In this document: positions 26,072-36,027 of the stretch, piece by piece
How the letters are laid out: every line of letters starts with the position of its first letter
Position numbering within the stretch: position 1 is the first letter of the stretch
Origin: Streptomyces sp. NBC_00285
GTDB lineage: Bacteria > Actinomycetota > Actinomycetes > Streptomycetales > Streptomycetaceae
Reading direction: 5' to 3'
DNA length: 64,000 nt
Assembly (NCBI RefSeq): GCF_036174265.1
Contig: NZ_CP108055.1
Location: 9,548,001 to 9,612,000, forward strand
The notes under the pieces: model-generated
The model's input: the letters and a program-made list of their open reading frames with translations, nothing else
Databases searched by the model: none
What the model was told of the DNA's origin: nothing
Made by a program: the position numbers and the translations under genes

Positions 26072-27214
26072 ATGGGCCATCGACTCGCCGACGCGAGCAC
26101 CCCGGCCCGGCTGGCCGCCCCCGACGAGGGCATCAGCCGGGACGAACTGGCGCTCGCCACCCGCAACCACGGTCTGCCGCTCGAAGCGATGCGCCACGAC
26201 CTCAGCCCGCCCGGCCTGCATTACCTCCTCACGCACTACGACATCCCCTACGTCCCCGACGACACCCCCTGGCAACTCACCCTGGGAGGCCGGGTCCGCC
26301 GCCCGCTCACCCTGACCCCGGCCGACCTGCGGGCCCTCCCGCAGGTCACCACCCGGGTCACGCTGGAGTGCGCGGGCAACGGCCGCGCCCTGCTCGCGCC
26401 CCGCCCGGTCAGCCAGCCCTGGCTGGTGGAGGCCGTGGGCACCGCCGAATGGACGGGCGTACCGCTGAGGTTGCTGCTCGCCGAAGCCGGAGGAGTCGAC
26501 GGGGACGCCGTCGACATCGTGTGCACCGGCGCCGACCACGGAGTGGAACGCGGCGTCGAACAGGACTACCAGCGGTCCCTGCCCGTCGACGTGGCCACCG
26601 GGACCGAACCCGAAGTGCTGGTGGCCTACGAGATGAACGGCGCCCCACTGCCCCCGCAGCACGGCCATCCGCTCCGGCTCGTCGTACCCGGCTGGTACGG
26701 AATGGCCCATGTGAAGTGGCTGCGCGAGATCACCGTCACCGACACCCCGTTCACGGGGTTCCAGCAGACCGTCGCCTACCGGCTCAGGCAGCACCCCGGC
26801 GACGAGGGCGAACCGGTCACGCGGATCGCACCGCGGGCCCTGCTGGTCCCGCCGGGGTTCCCCGACTTCATGTCCCGCACCCGCGTCGTCCGGCCCGGCA
26901 CGGTGATGCTGGAGGGGCGCGCCTGGTCGGGGATGGCGCCGGTGACCAGGGCCGAGGTGAGCACGGACGCCGGACACACCTGGCACCGGGCCGAACTCGA
27001 ACCGGACACCGGCCACCGGTGGGCGTGGCGCCGCTGGCGGCTGCCCTGGACCGCGGAGCCGGGGGAGTACGTCCTCAGCGCACGGGCCACCGACGCCGAG
27101 GGCCACACCCAGCCGCTGGAACAGCCGTGGAACCGGGGCGGCTTCGTCAACAACCTCGTGCAGCGGGTCGAGGTGCTGTGCCTGGACGTGGAGCCGGAGG
27201 AGTCCAGCGGCTGA
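26072..27214 (+). CDS. Sulfite oxidase-like molybdopterin enzyme
   Basis: A 380-residue protein of the sulfite oxidase superfamily. The molybdenum-ligating Cys100 lies in [10 protein letters not shown], and downstream [30 protein letters not shown] and the Mo-co dimerisation domain (from about residue 250, with [18 protein letters not shown]) are all present. There is no heme domain and no signal peptide, so a separate electron acceptor and a cytoplasmic location are likely. The substrate, sulfite or another S- or N-oxide, is not determined. The start at ATG 26072 was chosen because sequence upstream is low-quality coding and unrelated to the family. Confidence 0.87.
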   Translation: MGHRLADASTPARLAAPDEGISRDELALATRNHGLPLEAMRHDLSPPGLHYLLTHYDIPYVPDDTPWQLTLGGRVRRPLTLTPADLRALPQVTTRVTLECAGNGRALLAPRPVSQPWLVEAVGTAEWTGVPLRLLLAEAGGVDGDAVDIVCTGADHGVERGVEQDYQRSLPVDVATGTEPEVLVAYEMNGAPLPPQHGHPLRLVVPGWYGMAHVKWLREITVTDTPFTGFQQTVAYRLRQHPGDEGEPVTRIAPRALLVPPGFPDFMSRTRVVRPGTVMLEGRAWSGMAPVTRAEVSTDAGHTWHRAELEPDTGHRWAWRRWRLPWTAEPGEYVLSARATDAEGHTQPLEQPWNRGGFVNNLVQRVEVLCLDVEPEESSG

Positions 27215-27224
27215 GGCACGACCC

Positions 27225-27254
27225 CGCCCGGCTGCCCTCGCGGACAGCCGGGCG
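27225..27254. terminator. Hairpin between convergent genes
   Basis: Perfect 10-bp stem CGCCCGGCTG / CAGCCGGGCG with a 10-nt loop, 11 nt after the sulfite oxidase stop and just before the stop of the opposing small gene; a likely bidirectional terminator. Confidence 0.6.
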
Positions 27255-27265
27255 CCCGGGCACGG

Positions 27266-27472
27266 CTAGGGCAGCAGCTTGTCGAGCGCGGCGGGGCCCT
27301 CCGCCTCCAGCTTGCGCCGGGCCCATTCGAGAGTGTGCGGGGTGATGTCCTTGCCCGAGGCGAGGACGATGTCCTCAGGCGACACCTCGGTGCCGGTACG
27401 GGTGTGGAGCAGGTCGTCCGGGGTGGCACGGTCCTCGGACGGCCCGGACGCGTCGGGCTGTGACGTCGGCAT
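27266..27472 (-). CDS. Small conserved hypothetical protein
   Basis: A 68-residue soluble protein with a Ser/Pro/Asp-rich N-terminal half and a C-terminal helical segment EDIVLASGKDITPHTLEWARRKLE. I do not recognise the family. An ATG start with GGAGCAGAG just upstream supports translation, and a hairpin separates its end from the convergent oxidase gene. Confidence 0.6.
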   Translation of the reverse strand: MPTSQPDASGPSEDRATPDDLLHTRTGTEVSPEDIVLASGKDITPHTLEWARRKLEAEGPAALDKLLP

Positions 27473-27659
27473 GATCTCTGCTCCTCGGATCCGGATCGCT
27501 GTGCGGTCCCGGTGCTGTCAACGGGTCCGATATCACCATTCAACGCCCGGGCCGACCCTGCATCCGGAAGCGCCGGGATGAGCCCCCGGGATGCCCCGGC
27601 CACCGGACGGGCGTGTAATGGGAGAGCGATCTCTGGGGGGCCGGCAGGGAGACGACGCC

Positions 27660-29909
27660 ATGACCACCACCCGGAACAGCCCGAAGGGCGCCCTGCGCAG
27701 ACTGGGGGAGTGGTGCGCCCGGCACTTCGTGACGGTGCTGGTGGCGTGGCTCGTGGCCCTGGTCGCCCTGCAGATGCTCAACCGGTCCTTCGGCGGGGAG
27801 TACTCCGACAACTTCTCCCTGCCCGGCGTGCAGTCCCAGGAGGGCCTGGACGTCCTGAAACGGCACGACCCGGCAGCCGGCGGCTACAGCGGCCAGATCG
27901 TCCTGCACGACGGTGACAAGCCGCTCACCTCGCTCGGCTCACAGCTCTCCACGACCGTCGCCGACCTCCAGAAGCTGCCCCACGTGCTGTCGGCGCAGAA
28001 CCCGCTCTCCGTGCCCGCCTCGAAGGTCGGGCCGCTGTCGTCGGACGGGAGGACGGCGTACATCACCATCCGCTTCGACGTTCAGCCCTCGACCCTGGGC
28101 GACGGCTACCTGAGCGGGGTCGACCACGCCGTACAGCCCCTCAGGGCGGCCGGGGCGGACGTCGAGTACGGCGGTCCGCTCGGCGAACTCGCCCGGCCCG
28201 CCGCCGACGACCGGGTCAGCGAACTGATCGGCTTCGCCGTGGCGATCGTCGTCCTGCTCCTCGGGTTCGGCAGTGTCATCGCCGCCGGAATCCCCCTGGT
28301 GACCGCCCTGATCGGCGTGATCGGCGGACTCGCCTGCCTCGGCCTGCTGGCCGCCACGTTCACCTTCGCGACCGTCTCGCCCACCCTGGCCACGATGATC
28401 GGGCTCGGCGTCGGCATCGACTACGCGCTCTTCCAGATCACCCGCCACCGGCAGAGCCTCATGGACGGAAAGGACCCGGTGCACGCGGCGGGCGGTGCCA
28501 CCGCCACCAGCGGCCGTGCCGTACTCGTCTCCGGCTGCACGGTGATCATCGCCCTGGCCGGGCTGTCCGCCTCCGGGGTGGCGTTCATCGGGAAACTAGG
28601 GCTCGCCGCGGCCGTGACGGTTGTCTCGGCCGTCCTGGGCGCCCTGACCCTGGTCCCGGCCCTGCTGGGCCTGATCGGCACCCGGATCGACCGCTACCGG
28701 GTGCGCCGCCCGGTCGCCGAGACCGACGCCGCCGAGGGCGAAGTACCCCACGGCACGTGGCACCGCTACGCCCAGCGGGTCGAGCGGCACCCATGGCGCT
28801 ACCTCGCCGCGGGCGTCACGGCCGTCGTCGTCCTCGCCGTCCCCGTCCTCTCCCTGCAGCTCGGCCACATCGGTGACGGCGCCGACCCCACCTCCTTCAC
28901 CGACCGGCGGGCCTACGACCGGATGACCGACGCCTTCGGACCCGGATCCAACGGCCCCCTCACCGTCGTCATCGACCAGACCTCCGTACCGTCCTCCCAG
29001 CGCTCCGCCCTCACCACTCAGGCCCAGAAGACCCTCGACGGCGTGCCCGGCGCCGCCACCGTCACCCAGCTGAACCCCACCAAGGACGGCGACGTCCTCC
29101 TGGCCACCGTCTACTCCGAGCAGTCCCCGCAGAGCGCCGGCACCACCGACCTCACCAACCGGCTGATCGACACCACCCTGCCCGCAGCGGCCTCCGGCAC
29201 GGACGCCAAGGGGTACGTCACCGGCACCACCGCCGCCCAGGTCGACTTCCGGGACATCGTCTCCAGCCGGCTGCCGCTGATCATCGGCGTGGTCGTCGCC
29301 CTCGCCTTCCTGATCATCCTCGCCGTCTTCCGCGGACTGCTCGTCGCCCTCAAGGCGGCCGTCCTCAACGTCCTGTCGATCGCCGCCTCCTACGGCGTCG
29401 TCGTCGCCGTCTTCCAGTGGGGCTGGGGCGGTCCCGCGCTCGGCGTCTCCGGCAAGGTGCCCCTCGAGAGCTATGTGCCGATGATGATGTTCGCCATCAT
29501 CTTCGGACTGAGCATGGACTACGAGATCTTCCTGCTCTCCCGGGTCCACGAGGCCTGGCTGCGCACCGGGGACGCCAAGGCCTCCGTCGCCCACGCCCTG
29601 GAGATCACCGCACGCGTCATCACCTGTGCCGCGCTGATCATGGTGAGCGTCTTCGCCGCCTTCGTCGTCAGCGACAACATCGTGGTCAAGATGCTCGGAC
29701 TGGGCCTCGCCGTGAGCGTGCTGATCGACGCGACGGTCGTACGGCTGCTCATGGTCCCGGCCGTCATGACCCTGCTGGGCCCCCGCGCCTGGTGGACACC
29801 CCGGTGGCTGGACCGGATCCTCCCGCACATCGACGCCGAGGGGGACGGCGAGGGGGCCGGGACGGTCAGCGGGGCTCCGGAGCGCCGGGCGCGAGAACGA
29901 GCATCGTGA
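27660..29909 (+). CDS. MMPL/RND family membrane transporter
   Basis: A 749-residue exporter of the MMPL (actinobacterial RND) type. It has two copies of the RND half: a first membrane helix ([16 protein letters not shown]), a soluble porter loop of about 150 residues, and a five-helix bundle containing [18 protein letters not shown]; the second half has the equivalent [19 protein letters not shown]. These two Asp-Tyr pairs are the proton-relay residues of the family. Such proteins export lipids, siderophores or antibiotics using the proton gradient. The ATG is preceded by CAGGGAGACG. Its last 44 bp overlap, tail to tail, the phosphatase gene on the opposite strand. Confidence 0.92.
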   Translation: MTTTRNSPKGALRRLGEWCARHFVTVLVAWLVALVALQMLNRSFGGEYSDNFSLPGVQSQEGLDVLKRHDPAAGGYSGQIVLHDGDKPLTSLGSQLSTTVADLQKLPHVLSAQNPLSVPASKVGPLSSDGRTAYITIRFDVQPSTLGDGYLSGVDHAVQPLRAAGADVEYGGPLGELARPAADDRVSELIGFAVAIVVLLLGFGSVIAAGIPLVTALIGVIGGLACLGLLAATFTFATVSPTLATMIGLGVGIDYALFQITRHRQSLMDGKDPVHAAGGATATSGRAVLVSGCTVIIALAGLSASGVAFIGKLGLAAAVTVVSAVLGALTLVPALLGLIGTRIDRYRVRRPVAETDAAEGEVPHGTWHRYAQRVERHPWRYLAAGVTAVVVLAVPVLSLQLGHIGDGADPTSFTDRRAYDRMTDAFGPGSNGPLTVVIDQTSVPSSQRSALTTQAQKTLDGVPGAATVTQLNPTKDGDVLLATVYSEQSPQSAGTTDLTNRLIDTTLPAAASGTDAKGYVTGTTAAQVDFRDIVSSRLPLIIGVVVALAFLIILAVFRGLLVALKAAVLNVLSIAASYGVVVAVFQWGWGGPALGVSGKVPLESYVPMMMFAIIFGLSMDYEIFLLSRVHEAWLRTGDAKASVAHALEITARVITCAALIMVSVFAAFVVSDNIVVKMLGLGLAVSVLIDATVVRLLMVPAVMTLLGPRAWWTPRWLDRILPHIDAEGDGEGAGTVSGAPERRARERAS

Positions 29910-30954
29910 CGTCGTCCGGGAGCACCGGGGCCCAGCGCACGAGATCGGCCCACACCCGCTCGGCGAGGCCGGGGAGGTCACCCTCGAACTCGGTGATCCG
30001 CTCCAGCAGCGGGTAGAAGACACCGGCGGCGTTCCGTGCCTCCCACACGCCGTCCGAGGCCAGGAAGAGCAGGTCGCCGGGGTGCAGCGGCACCGTGACC
30101 CCGGTCGGCGGCGACGCGTCGGACAGGCCAAGACCGAGTGGCGTGCCCACCGGGACGTCGAGCTCCACGGCTCGTCCGCCACGCAGCAGTACCGGGCCCG
30201 GCTGACCGCACGCCACGATCCGCACCGCCGTCGCGCCGACGCCGAACTCCAGCACCACCGCCGTTGCGAACAGCTCCGAGTGCCGTACGGCCGCGGAGTC
30301 CACCATCAGTCTGCGATCGAGCCGGGCGACCACCGACTCGGGGTCCGGCCGGTCCAGCACGGCCTCCCGGAACGCCCCCAGCAGCGAGGCGACGGTGGCG
30401 ACGGCCGACAGCCCGTGCCCCTGCACGTCGCCCATCACCGCCCGCACCCCGCAGGGCCCCTCCCGGACGTCGAAGAAGTCACCGCCGACCAGCGTCCCGC
30501 GCTGCGCCGCCCGGTACAGACCCGCGCACCGCACCGGCCCCACCCGTTCCGGCAGCGGCGGCACGACGGCACGCTGCGCGGCCTCGGCGACCGCGCGCTC
30601 GGTCACCAGCTGTGCGTCACGCCGGCTCCGAACGAACGACACGATCACGCTGAGCGCCGCGACGAAACCGACGGTCAGCACGTCGGCGCTGCCGGGATCG
30701 TTCAGCTGGAAGGCCGGAACGTTCAGCACGACCAGAACGAGCGTCCCGAGCACCGCGGTCGCCGCCGGCCCGTACGACAGCACCGCCAGCGGCGGGATCG
30801 CGCCCAGCAGGAACCCGATGTCGAGCGGACCGGGGCTCACGAGAGTCGCCACGCACACCCCGGCCAGCATCGCGGCCGGCAGCACCCGCACCCAGCCGGG
30901 CGGCGGCGCGCCCGTCAGCCAGCTCCGCCGGTCCCCGTCGCGCGCTCCGTTCAC
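29866..30954 (-). CDS. SpoIIE-type PP2C serine/threonine phosphatase, membrane-bound
   Basis: A 362-residue protein with three or four N-terminal membrane helices (residues about 22-110) and a cytoplasmic PP2C domain from about 140. Metal-binding motifs are [22 protein letters not shown] and the C-terminal [12 protein letters not shown] and [10 protein letters not shown]. Such phosphatases generally dephosphorylate anti-anti-sigma factors in partner-switching systems. No anti-sigma gene is adjacent. The stop lies inside the 3' end of the MMPL gene (44-bp convergent overlap). Confidence 0.88.
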   Translation of the reverse strand: MNGARDGDRRSWLTGAPPPGWVRVLPAAMLAGVCVATLVSPGPLDIGFLLGAIPPLAVLSYGPAATAVLGTLVLVVLNVPAFQLNDPGSADVLTVGFVAALSVIVSFVRSRRDAQLVTERAVAEAAQRAVVPPLPERVGPVRCAGLYRAAQRGTLVGGDFFDVREGPCGVRAVMGDVQGHGLSAVATVASLLGAFREAVLDRPDPESVVARLDRRLMVDSAAVRHSELFATAVVLEFGVGATAVRIVACGQPGPVLLRGGRAVELDVPVGTPLGLGLSDASPPTGVTVPLHPGDLLFLASDGVWEARNAAGVFYPLLERITEFEGDLPGLAERVWADLVRWAPVLPDDVTMLVLAPGAPEPR

Positions 30955-30998
30955 ACCACTACGCTGCTACGACCCTTCCGGCCCCGCACGCCGAGCCG

Positions 30999-32189
30999 CT
31001 AGAACGGCGTGAGCGTCAGCCGGACACCCGTCGGCGCGGTGTCCTGGACGTAGGAGGCGAAGTCGGCCACGTCGTCGAAGGCGAAGCCGTACGCCTTGCC
31101 GTCCTCGGTGGCCGCGTGCATGGCCTTGGCGTAGTGGTTGGTGAGCGAGGTCCGGTAGAAGACCGCGGGGTCGGTGGCCGGCTGGGCGGCGGAGCTCAGC
31201 AGCGTCGACCGGTTGAACCCGGCACCGAGCACGGCGGCGACCGGTCCGGTCGTGCCGTCGTTGGGAGCGGCGAGCGCGCCGTCGCAGAAGAGCACGTCCC
31301 GCGTCGTGGGGCGGGCGAAGGAGACCTGCGCGGGCCCGTCGAACACGAGTCGCCCGCCGCGCACCCGGCCGGTGAAGGCGCCCGCGTTCGTGCTGACGGT
31401 CAGGTCCTTGCCGGTGTACGTGCTCCACACCTCGTCCACGTACGGCGCGAAATAGTCCGAGGGGAACAGTCCGGCGTCCAGGCCGTGACCGGGTGCGATG
31501 ACCCGCGTGTCGGCCACGACCAGCGGCGCGAACTCCTCGACCTGCCGTACGGCGGCGAAGGCGTCCGCCCGCCCGGAGGCGCGCAGCGTACCCGTCGTCT
31601 GGTCCCGCGCCCCGGTGAGCCGGATGCCCATCGGCACGCTGAACATGTCCACCATGGTGGTGTTGCAGAACATGCCCGCCGCGTTGTGCGTGAACTCGAC
31701 GCAGTCGTGCAGTACCGGGTAGTTGGGATCCGAGCTGACCCAGCCGGCCGGGTACTGGAGGGCCGGGTTCCCGTTGCCGTCCGTGACGACCCGGAACTTC
31801 AGCTTCGCGCCCAGGGAGACGTAGATCCGGCCGGACATGTAGGGGAGGGACAGGCTGGTCCCGCCGCTGCCGGCCAGGCCTATCGCGTAGTCGGTGTAGC
31901 CGTCGGCGCCGTTGTCGGAGAGGGAGACCGGAGCGAGGGCGCCGTCCGGGGTGACGCGGACCTGCCTGCCGTCCTGGTTGCCGACGATGTAGAGGTGGAC
32001 GTTCGCGTTGTCGAAGGCGCCGGTGTTGTTGACGACGGTCAGCGGCAGTGCCCCGGCCGCCGTGACGCGGTTGCTGTCCGCGAGGGCGTGCGGGGCGAGT
32101 ACGGCTGCGGCCGGTACGGCCACCATGGCCCCGCCGAGGCCGAAGAGGACTGTGCGCCGGCCGGGATCGCGCTGGTGACGAGGTGTCAT
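30999..32189 (-). CDS. GH64 beta-1,3-glucanase, Tat-exported
   Basis: A 396-residue secreted enzyme. The N-terminus carries a twin-arginine signal (GRRTVLFGLGG) with cleavage expected after ALA near residue 37. The mature protein has the GH64 beta-1,3-glucanase pattern: LPLTVVNNTGAFDNANVHLYIVG, GRIYVSLGAKLKFRVV, DCVEFTHNAAGMFCNTTMVDMF and SVPMGIRLTG. The catalytic acids in this family lie in the VEFTHN and DMFSVP region, both intact. It would hydrolyse laminarin or fungal wall glucan outside the cell. A perfect 14-bp LacI-type operator sits 23 bp before the start, so sugar-dependent repression is likely. Confidence 0.9.
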   Translation of the reverse strand: MTPRHQRDPGRRTVLFGLGGAMVAVPAAAVLAPHALADSNRVTAAGALPLTVVNNTGAFDNANVHLYIVGNQDGRQVRVTPDGALAPVSLSDNGADGYTDYAIGLAGSGGTSLSLPYMSGRIYVSLGAKLKFRVVTDGNGNPALQYPAGWVSSDPNYPVLHDCVEFTHNAAGMFCNTTMVDMFSVPMGIRLTGARDQTTGTLRASGRADAFAAVRQVEEFAPLVVADTRVIAPGHGLDAGLFPSDYFAPYVDEVWSTYTGKDLTVSTNAGAFTGRVRGGRLVFDGPAQVSFARPTTRDVLFCDGALAAPNDGTTGPVAAVLGAGFNRSTLLSSAAQPATDPAVFYRTSLTNHYAKAMHAATEDGKAYGFAFDDVADFASYVQDTAPTGVRLTLTPF

Positions 32190-32211
32190 GTGGGGGGTCT
32201 CCTCGGCTGGT

Positions 32212-32225
32212 TGAGAGCGCTCTCA
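32212..32225 (-). promoter_or_regulatory. LacI/CebR-like operator upstream of the GH64 gene
   Basis: The perfect 14-bp palindrome TGAGAGCGCTCTCA differs from the CebR/CelR operator TGGGAGCGCTCCCA only at symmetric position 3. Its position just before the glucanase start would block transcription when bound. The remaining intergenic DNA up to 32526 contains two GTTTAA copies near 32287 and 32309 and the small leader reading frame. Confidence 0.7.
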
Positions 32226-32421
32226 TGTCGTGGACGGGCACCGATGCTACGGACGGAGGAGACTGCGGCATACCGAGCGGACAGCGTTTAACCCGGCCTT
32301 AAGAACCGTTTAAGCGGCGGGGAGGACCAGACGCGCGTGCCGCCAAACCGATGGACGCCGCTCCCGGAGATCCCGTAGCGTGAACCGCCACGCCCCGAGT
32401 CGGCGAAAGGAGGCGAGTGCC

Positions 32422-32478
32422 GTGCAGTCCACCACCGTCCCGCGCTCCCTCTGCGCCGTCCCGGCGTACCTCGTCTGA
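32422..32478 (+). CDS. Possible 18-codon leader peptide upstream of the GNAT gene
   Basis: A GTG codon with AAAGGAGG 8 nt upstream opens an 18-codon frame translating as MQSTTVPRSLCAVPAYLV and ending in TGA, 48 bp before the acetyltransferase start. The ribosome site is stronger than those of most genes nearby, so translation is plausible. It could act as a leader controlling the downstream gene; no alternative hairpins are obvious. Function is inference. Confidence 0.4.
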   Translation: MQSTTVPRSLCAVPAYLV

Positions 32479-32526
32479 CCGGCCGGGAGCGCTCCAAGCA
32501 GTCCGCACCCCGGAGGAATCCAACCC

Positions 32527-33423
32527 ATGACCGATCTGGTCATCCGCGCGCTCGGCGAGCGCGACGCACACCTTTTCGACACCCTTCCCGACCCCCTCGG
32601 CAACGGCGAGTCCCACCGGCTCACCCGCCACCGCCCCGACTGGAAACGCGTCGCCCTCCGCGACGGCAGGGTCGTGGCCCGCGGCGCCTGGTGGGGCGGC
32701 CCCGACGACACCGAGCCCCTCAACGTCAACTGGTTCGACGTCGCCGAGGGTGAGGAGGAGGCCGGCGCCGAACTCCTGCGCACCGCACCCTGGCAGGTCG
32801 AACTGGAGATGAACCTGCCCGCCGGCTGGCGCGAGGACCCGGAGCTGCGCGCCGCTGCCGCAACCCGGTTCAGCGCCCTGGAGGCGGCCGGATACGAGCT
32901 CCTGGTGGAGCGGTTCCTGTACCGGTGGACACCGGAGTGCGGGCTGCCCGAGCGGCCCGGACGTCTCACGTTCCGGTCCGAACCGGACGACGCGGTCTTC
33001 TTCGACCTGCTGCGCCGCATCCACTCCGCCACCCTGGACGCGCACGCCCTCAAAGCCATCGAGGAGGGCGGACTCGACACGGCGGCCCAGGAGGAACTGG
33101 ACTTCTTCCACTGGTGTCCCTCGCCCCGCGAGTGGTGGCAGATCGCCCACACGCCTCAGGGGGACGTCGCCGGGATCCACATTCCGACGCACAATCCGTC
33201 GGGTCCCTGCGTGGGGTTCATCGGGGTCCTACCGGAACAGCGGGGGCACGGCTACGCCTACGACCTGCTGGCCGAGTGCACCCATCATCTCGTCGAGCGG
33301 GGCGCCGAGTTCGTCTCCGGTGCGACGGACCAGGGGAACTTCCCGATGGCCGCGAACTTCTCCAAGGCGGGCTATCCGGTGGTCCGGGAACGCCTGAACC
33401 ACCGGCCGACGCACACCCGGTGA
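32527..33423 (+). CDS. GNAT family N-acetyltransferase
   Basis: A 298-residue acetyltransferase. The C-terminal GNAT domain has the acetyl-CoA loop FIGVLPEQRGHGYAYDLLAEC (V-x-P-x-x-R-G-x-G/H-x-G/A form) followed by GATDQGNFPMAANFSKAGY, the usual helix with Asn and aromatic pair. The N-terminal half may be a degenerate second GNAT domain (DWKRVALRDGRVVARGAWW). The substrate is unknown. ATG start with CGGAGGAA 9 nt upstream. Preceded by the possible leader peptide, followed after 37 bp by a small hypothetical gene. Confidence 0.85.
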   Translation: MTDLVIRALGERDAHLFDTLPDPLGNGESHRLTRHRPDWKRVALRDGRVVARGAWWGGPDDTEPLNVNWFDVAEGEEEAGAELLRTAPWQVELEMNLPAGWREDPELRAAAATRFSALEAAGYELLVERFLYRWTPECGLPERPGRLTFRSEPDDAVFFDLLRRIHSATLDAHALKAIEEGGLDTAAQEELDFFHWCPSPREWWQIAHTPQGDVAGIHIPTHNPSGPCVGFIGVLPEQRGHGYAYDLLAECTHHLVERGAEFVSGATDQGNFPMAANFSKAGYPVVRERLNHRPTHTR

Positions 33424-33460
33424 CCTGAGACGCGACCACCGGAACTGAGCATCAGGATCA

Positions 33461-33871
33461 ATGTCAGTACCGGATGCCATCCTGGTCACAGGGTTGACCG
33501 ACGGGTGGGCGTCGGCGGACGGAGGGGGCGGCGTGGGGTTCGTGGGCGAGGTCTGGAAGGTGCGCAGCGGGGACGAACCGGTCGGGGACATCGTGATCGA
33601 CGACGCCGACTTCCCGTGGCTGTCAGGGCGTTTCACGGCCGGTCCCGCGTTCGCTGCCGTGGAGCAGCTGTTCGCGCGGGAACTCGCCCTGTTGGAGGGT
33701 GACGCCGAGGCGAGACAGGAGGAGTGGGGAGCGGTCTACGAAGAGATCGGCCGTCGTGTGTCGCTGGTCGCTCCGGACGGGCCGGTGCCCGAGTTCCTGT
33801 TGCACATCAAGGGCGACCGGGCCTGGTTCCGGTGGAGTGACGAGCCGTTCGACGACGCGCCCGACGACTGA
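33461..33871 (+). CDS. Hypothetical protein, acidic
   Basis: A 136-residue soluble acidic protein not recognised by family. It has a small beta-rich start (VGFVGEVWKVRSGDEPVGDIVIDDADFPWLSGRF is its core region at about 25-58), a helix with FARELALLEGDAEARQEEW, and a short C-terminal beta part EFLLHIKGDRAWFRWSDEPF. No motif suggests an enzyme. Codon use matches its neighbours and it probably follows the GNAT gene on one transcript. Confidence 0.6.
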   Translation: MSVPDAILVTGLTDGWASADGGGGVGFVGEVWKVRSGDEPVGDIVIDDADFPWLSGRFTAGPAFAAVEQLFARELALLEGDAEARQEEWGAVYEEIGRRVSLVAPDGPVPEFLLHIKGDRAWFRWSDEPFDDAPDD

Positions 33872-33880
33872 TCCGACGCC

Positions 33881-34777
33881 CTACGCCCCAGTTCCCCCGC
33901 TCCGTTCCAGCAGAGCCTCCGCCTCCGTCAGGATCTCGGTGACCCGCAGACCGAACGCGGCGTCGCACGGGTGAGCCTGCCCGGTGCGTGCGGCGGCGAG
34001 CAGGCCGTTGACGGCCCGCAGCACGGCGGGCACGACGCCCTCCGACGACTCGGGGAGCAGGGCGACGCCACCCGCGCCCCGCAGCTCCACGCCCGCTCCC
34101 GCGGCCGCCGGCGGAGCCGTGAGGCTCAGCGTCAGGGCGCTCGACGCACCGCCGGTGTGCCGCAGGACCAGATGGACCGTGTCCCCGGGGCCGTGCGCGG
34201 CCGCCGCCACCGCACGGACCTCGCCCAGGATCGGCAGCAGCACCGACAGCGCATGCGGTCCGACGTCCCACAGGGCGCCCTTCTCCCGGCGCCACGGCGA
34301 GTCGGCGAACGGGCTCTCGGTGGTGAACACCGACCCGAACCACTCGGCCCGCGCCGTGAACCACCCCTCCACGCCCGCCTGTTCACCGATCCACGTCTCG
34401 GTCTCGGCCAGGAAGCGGGAGGTGAAGAACACCACCGAGGCGACCCCGCTCTCCCGGACCGCCTCGACCACCGCCCGCCCCTGCTCAACCGTCGTGGCAA
34501 GGGGCTTGTCCAGCAGCAGATGACATCCCGCCCGGGCCGCCCGCACCGCGAGATCGGCCTGGACGGCAGGCGGCAGGGCGATGGCGACGGCGTCCACGTC
34601 GGCGAACAGCGCGTCGACGTCGTCGTACGCACGCGTGCCGTGCTCGTCGGCCAGCTCCTTGGCGGCGTCCGGGCGACGGCCCCACACCCCGGCGAAGTCC
34701 AGTTCGGGATGCGCGCCGAGCGCGGGGGCGTGGGTCATCCGGGCCCAGGGGCCGGTGCCGAGCAGTCCGATACGCAT
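33881..34777 (-). CDS. Gfo/Idh/MocA family NAD(P)-dependent oxidoreductase
   Basis: A 298-residue dehydrogenase. The Rossmann motif GLLGTGPWARMTHAPAL opens the protein; HLLLDKPLATT holds the family's conserved Lys-Pro motif (E/D-K-P) and KGALWDVGPHALSVLLPILG contains the D-x-G-x-H catalytic-type motif. These enzymes oxidise sugars, inositols or related polyols. The start is ATG 34777 with AAAGAGG 5 nt upstream; longer readings begin with sequence unlike the family. It diverges from the aldo/keto reductase. Confidence 0.88.
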   Translation of the reverse strand: MRIGLLGTGPWARMTHAPALGAHPELDFAGVWGRRPDAAKELADEHGTRAYDDVDALFADVDAVAIALPPAVQADLAVRAARAGCHLLLDKPLATTVEQGRAVVEAVRESGVASVVFFTSRFLAETETWIGEQAGVEGWFTARAEWFGSVFTTESPFADSPWRREKGALWDVGPHALSVLLPILGEVRAVAAAAHGPGDTVHLVLRHTGGASSALTLSLTAPPAAAGAGVELRGAGGVALLPESSEGVVPAVLRAVNGLLAAARTGQAHPCDAAFGLRVTEILTEAEALLERSGGTGA

Positions 34778-35036
34778 GCCGCCGCCTCTTTCGCCTTGCC
34801 GAACGTCACGAGACCGGTCCGGATCACCCGCCGGTCGAGGTGAGGGTGTCACACGAGCTCAGCTGCCCCGCAACCCCGGTTCCGCGCCTCGGACGCCCAC
34901 GAGCGACGCCAGCGGCGATTCAGTTGCTGCGTCGCTGAATCCGTTCTCATTCTTCTATTGGACCCAGGGAGCGGGAGACGGCCACCCTGGTAGGAGCCCT
35001 GCTCCGCCGCCCGACAGCCGAAAGAGGTCCAAGATC

Positions 35037-35894
35037 ATGCACACCCGCCGCATCGGTAATGTCGACGTCAGCTCGATCGGTCTGGGCGCGATGCCCATGT
35101 CCATCGAAGGACGGCCGGACGAGCAACGCTCCATCGCCACCGTCCACGCCGCGCTCGACGCGGGAGTGACCCTGATCGACACCGCCGACGCCTACCACCA
35201 GGGCGCCGACGAGGTCGGTCACAACGAGACCCTGATCGCCAAGGCCCTCGCCTCACACGAGCGCGGCGGTGACGTCCTCGTCGCCACCAAGGGCGGCCAC
35301 CTGCGCCCCGGGGACGGCAGCTGGACGCTCGACGGCAGCCCCCGGCACCTCAAGGAGGCCTGCGAGGCGTCCCTGAGCCGGCTCGGTGTCGAGGCCATCG
35401 GGCTCTACCAGTTCCACCGCCCCGACCCCCGGGTCCCCTACGCGGAGTCCGTCGGCGCGGTGCGCGACCTGCTCGACGAGGGCAAGATCCTCGCGGCGGG
35501 CATCTCCAACGCCGACCCCGGCCAGATCAGGCTCGCCAACGAGATCCTCGGCGGCCGGCTGGTCTCCGTGCAGAACCAGTTCTCCCCGGCCTTCCGCTCC
35601 AGCGAGCCGGAGCTGCGCCTGTGCGACGAACTCGGCATCGCGTTCCTGCCGTGGAGCCCCCTCGGCGGCATCTCCCGCGCGGGCGAACTGGGCTCGGCGC
35701 ACGCTCCGTTCGCCCGGATCGCCGAGAAGTACGAGGTCAGCCCGCAGCGCGTCTGCCTGGCCTGGATGCTCGCCAAGTCGCCGGTCGTCGTGCCGATCCC
35801 GGGTGCGAGCCGCCCGGAGACGATCCGTGACTCCCTCGCCGCCGCCGACCTCGTGCTCGGTGCGGACGAACTCGCGGAACTGGACGCCGCCTGA
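35037..35894 (+). CDS. Aldo/keto reductase
   Basis: A 285-residue TIM-barrel NADPH-dependent reductase. The catalytic tetrad is complete: Asp48 and Tyr53 in LIDTADAYHQG, Lys85 in LVATKGGHL and His127 in YQFHRPDP. The C-terminal cofactor-binding region VPIPGASRPETIRDSLAAADL is intact. ATG start with AAAGAGG upstream. The substrate is not predictable; its divergent partner is a Gfo/Idh/MocA oxidoreductase, and the two may share a regulatory region of about 260 bp in which I see no clear operator. Confidence 0.9.
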   Translation: MHTRRIGNVDVSSIGLGAMPMSIEGRPDEQRSIATVHAALDAGVTLIDTADAYHQGADEVGHNETLIAKALASHERGGDVLVATKGGHLRPGDGSWTLDGSPRHLKEACEASLSRLGVEAIGLYQFHRPDPRVPYAESVGAVRDLLDEGKILAAGISNADPGQIRLANEILGGRLVSVQNQFSPAFRSSEPELRLCDELGIAFLPWSPLGGISRAGELGSAHAPFARIAEKYEVSPQRVCLAWMLAKSPVVVPIPGASRPETIRDSLAAADLVLGADELAELDAA

Positions 35895-36027
35895 CACCTC
35901 GCCCGCCGGCCCGCCATGTCGCTCCTCCGTGGTCGGATCCGTGTGCGGACTGGCCTCGGCGATCGTGCTGTCTCTAGGATGGACTCCCTGTCCTGCCAGG
36001 CCAGTTGGCAGATGAGCTGGGGGAAAG

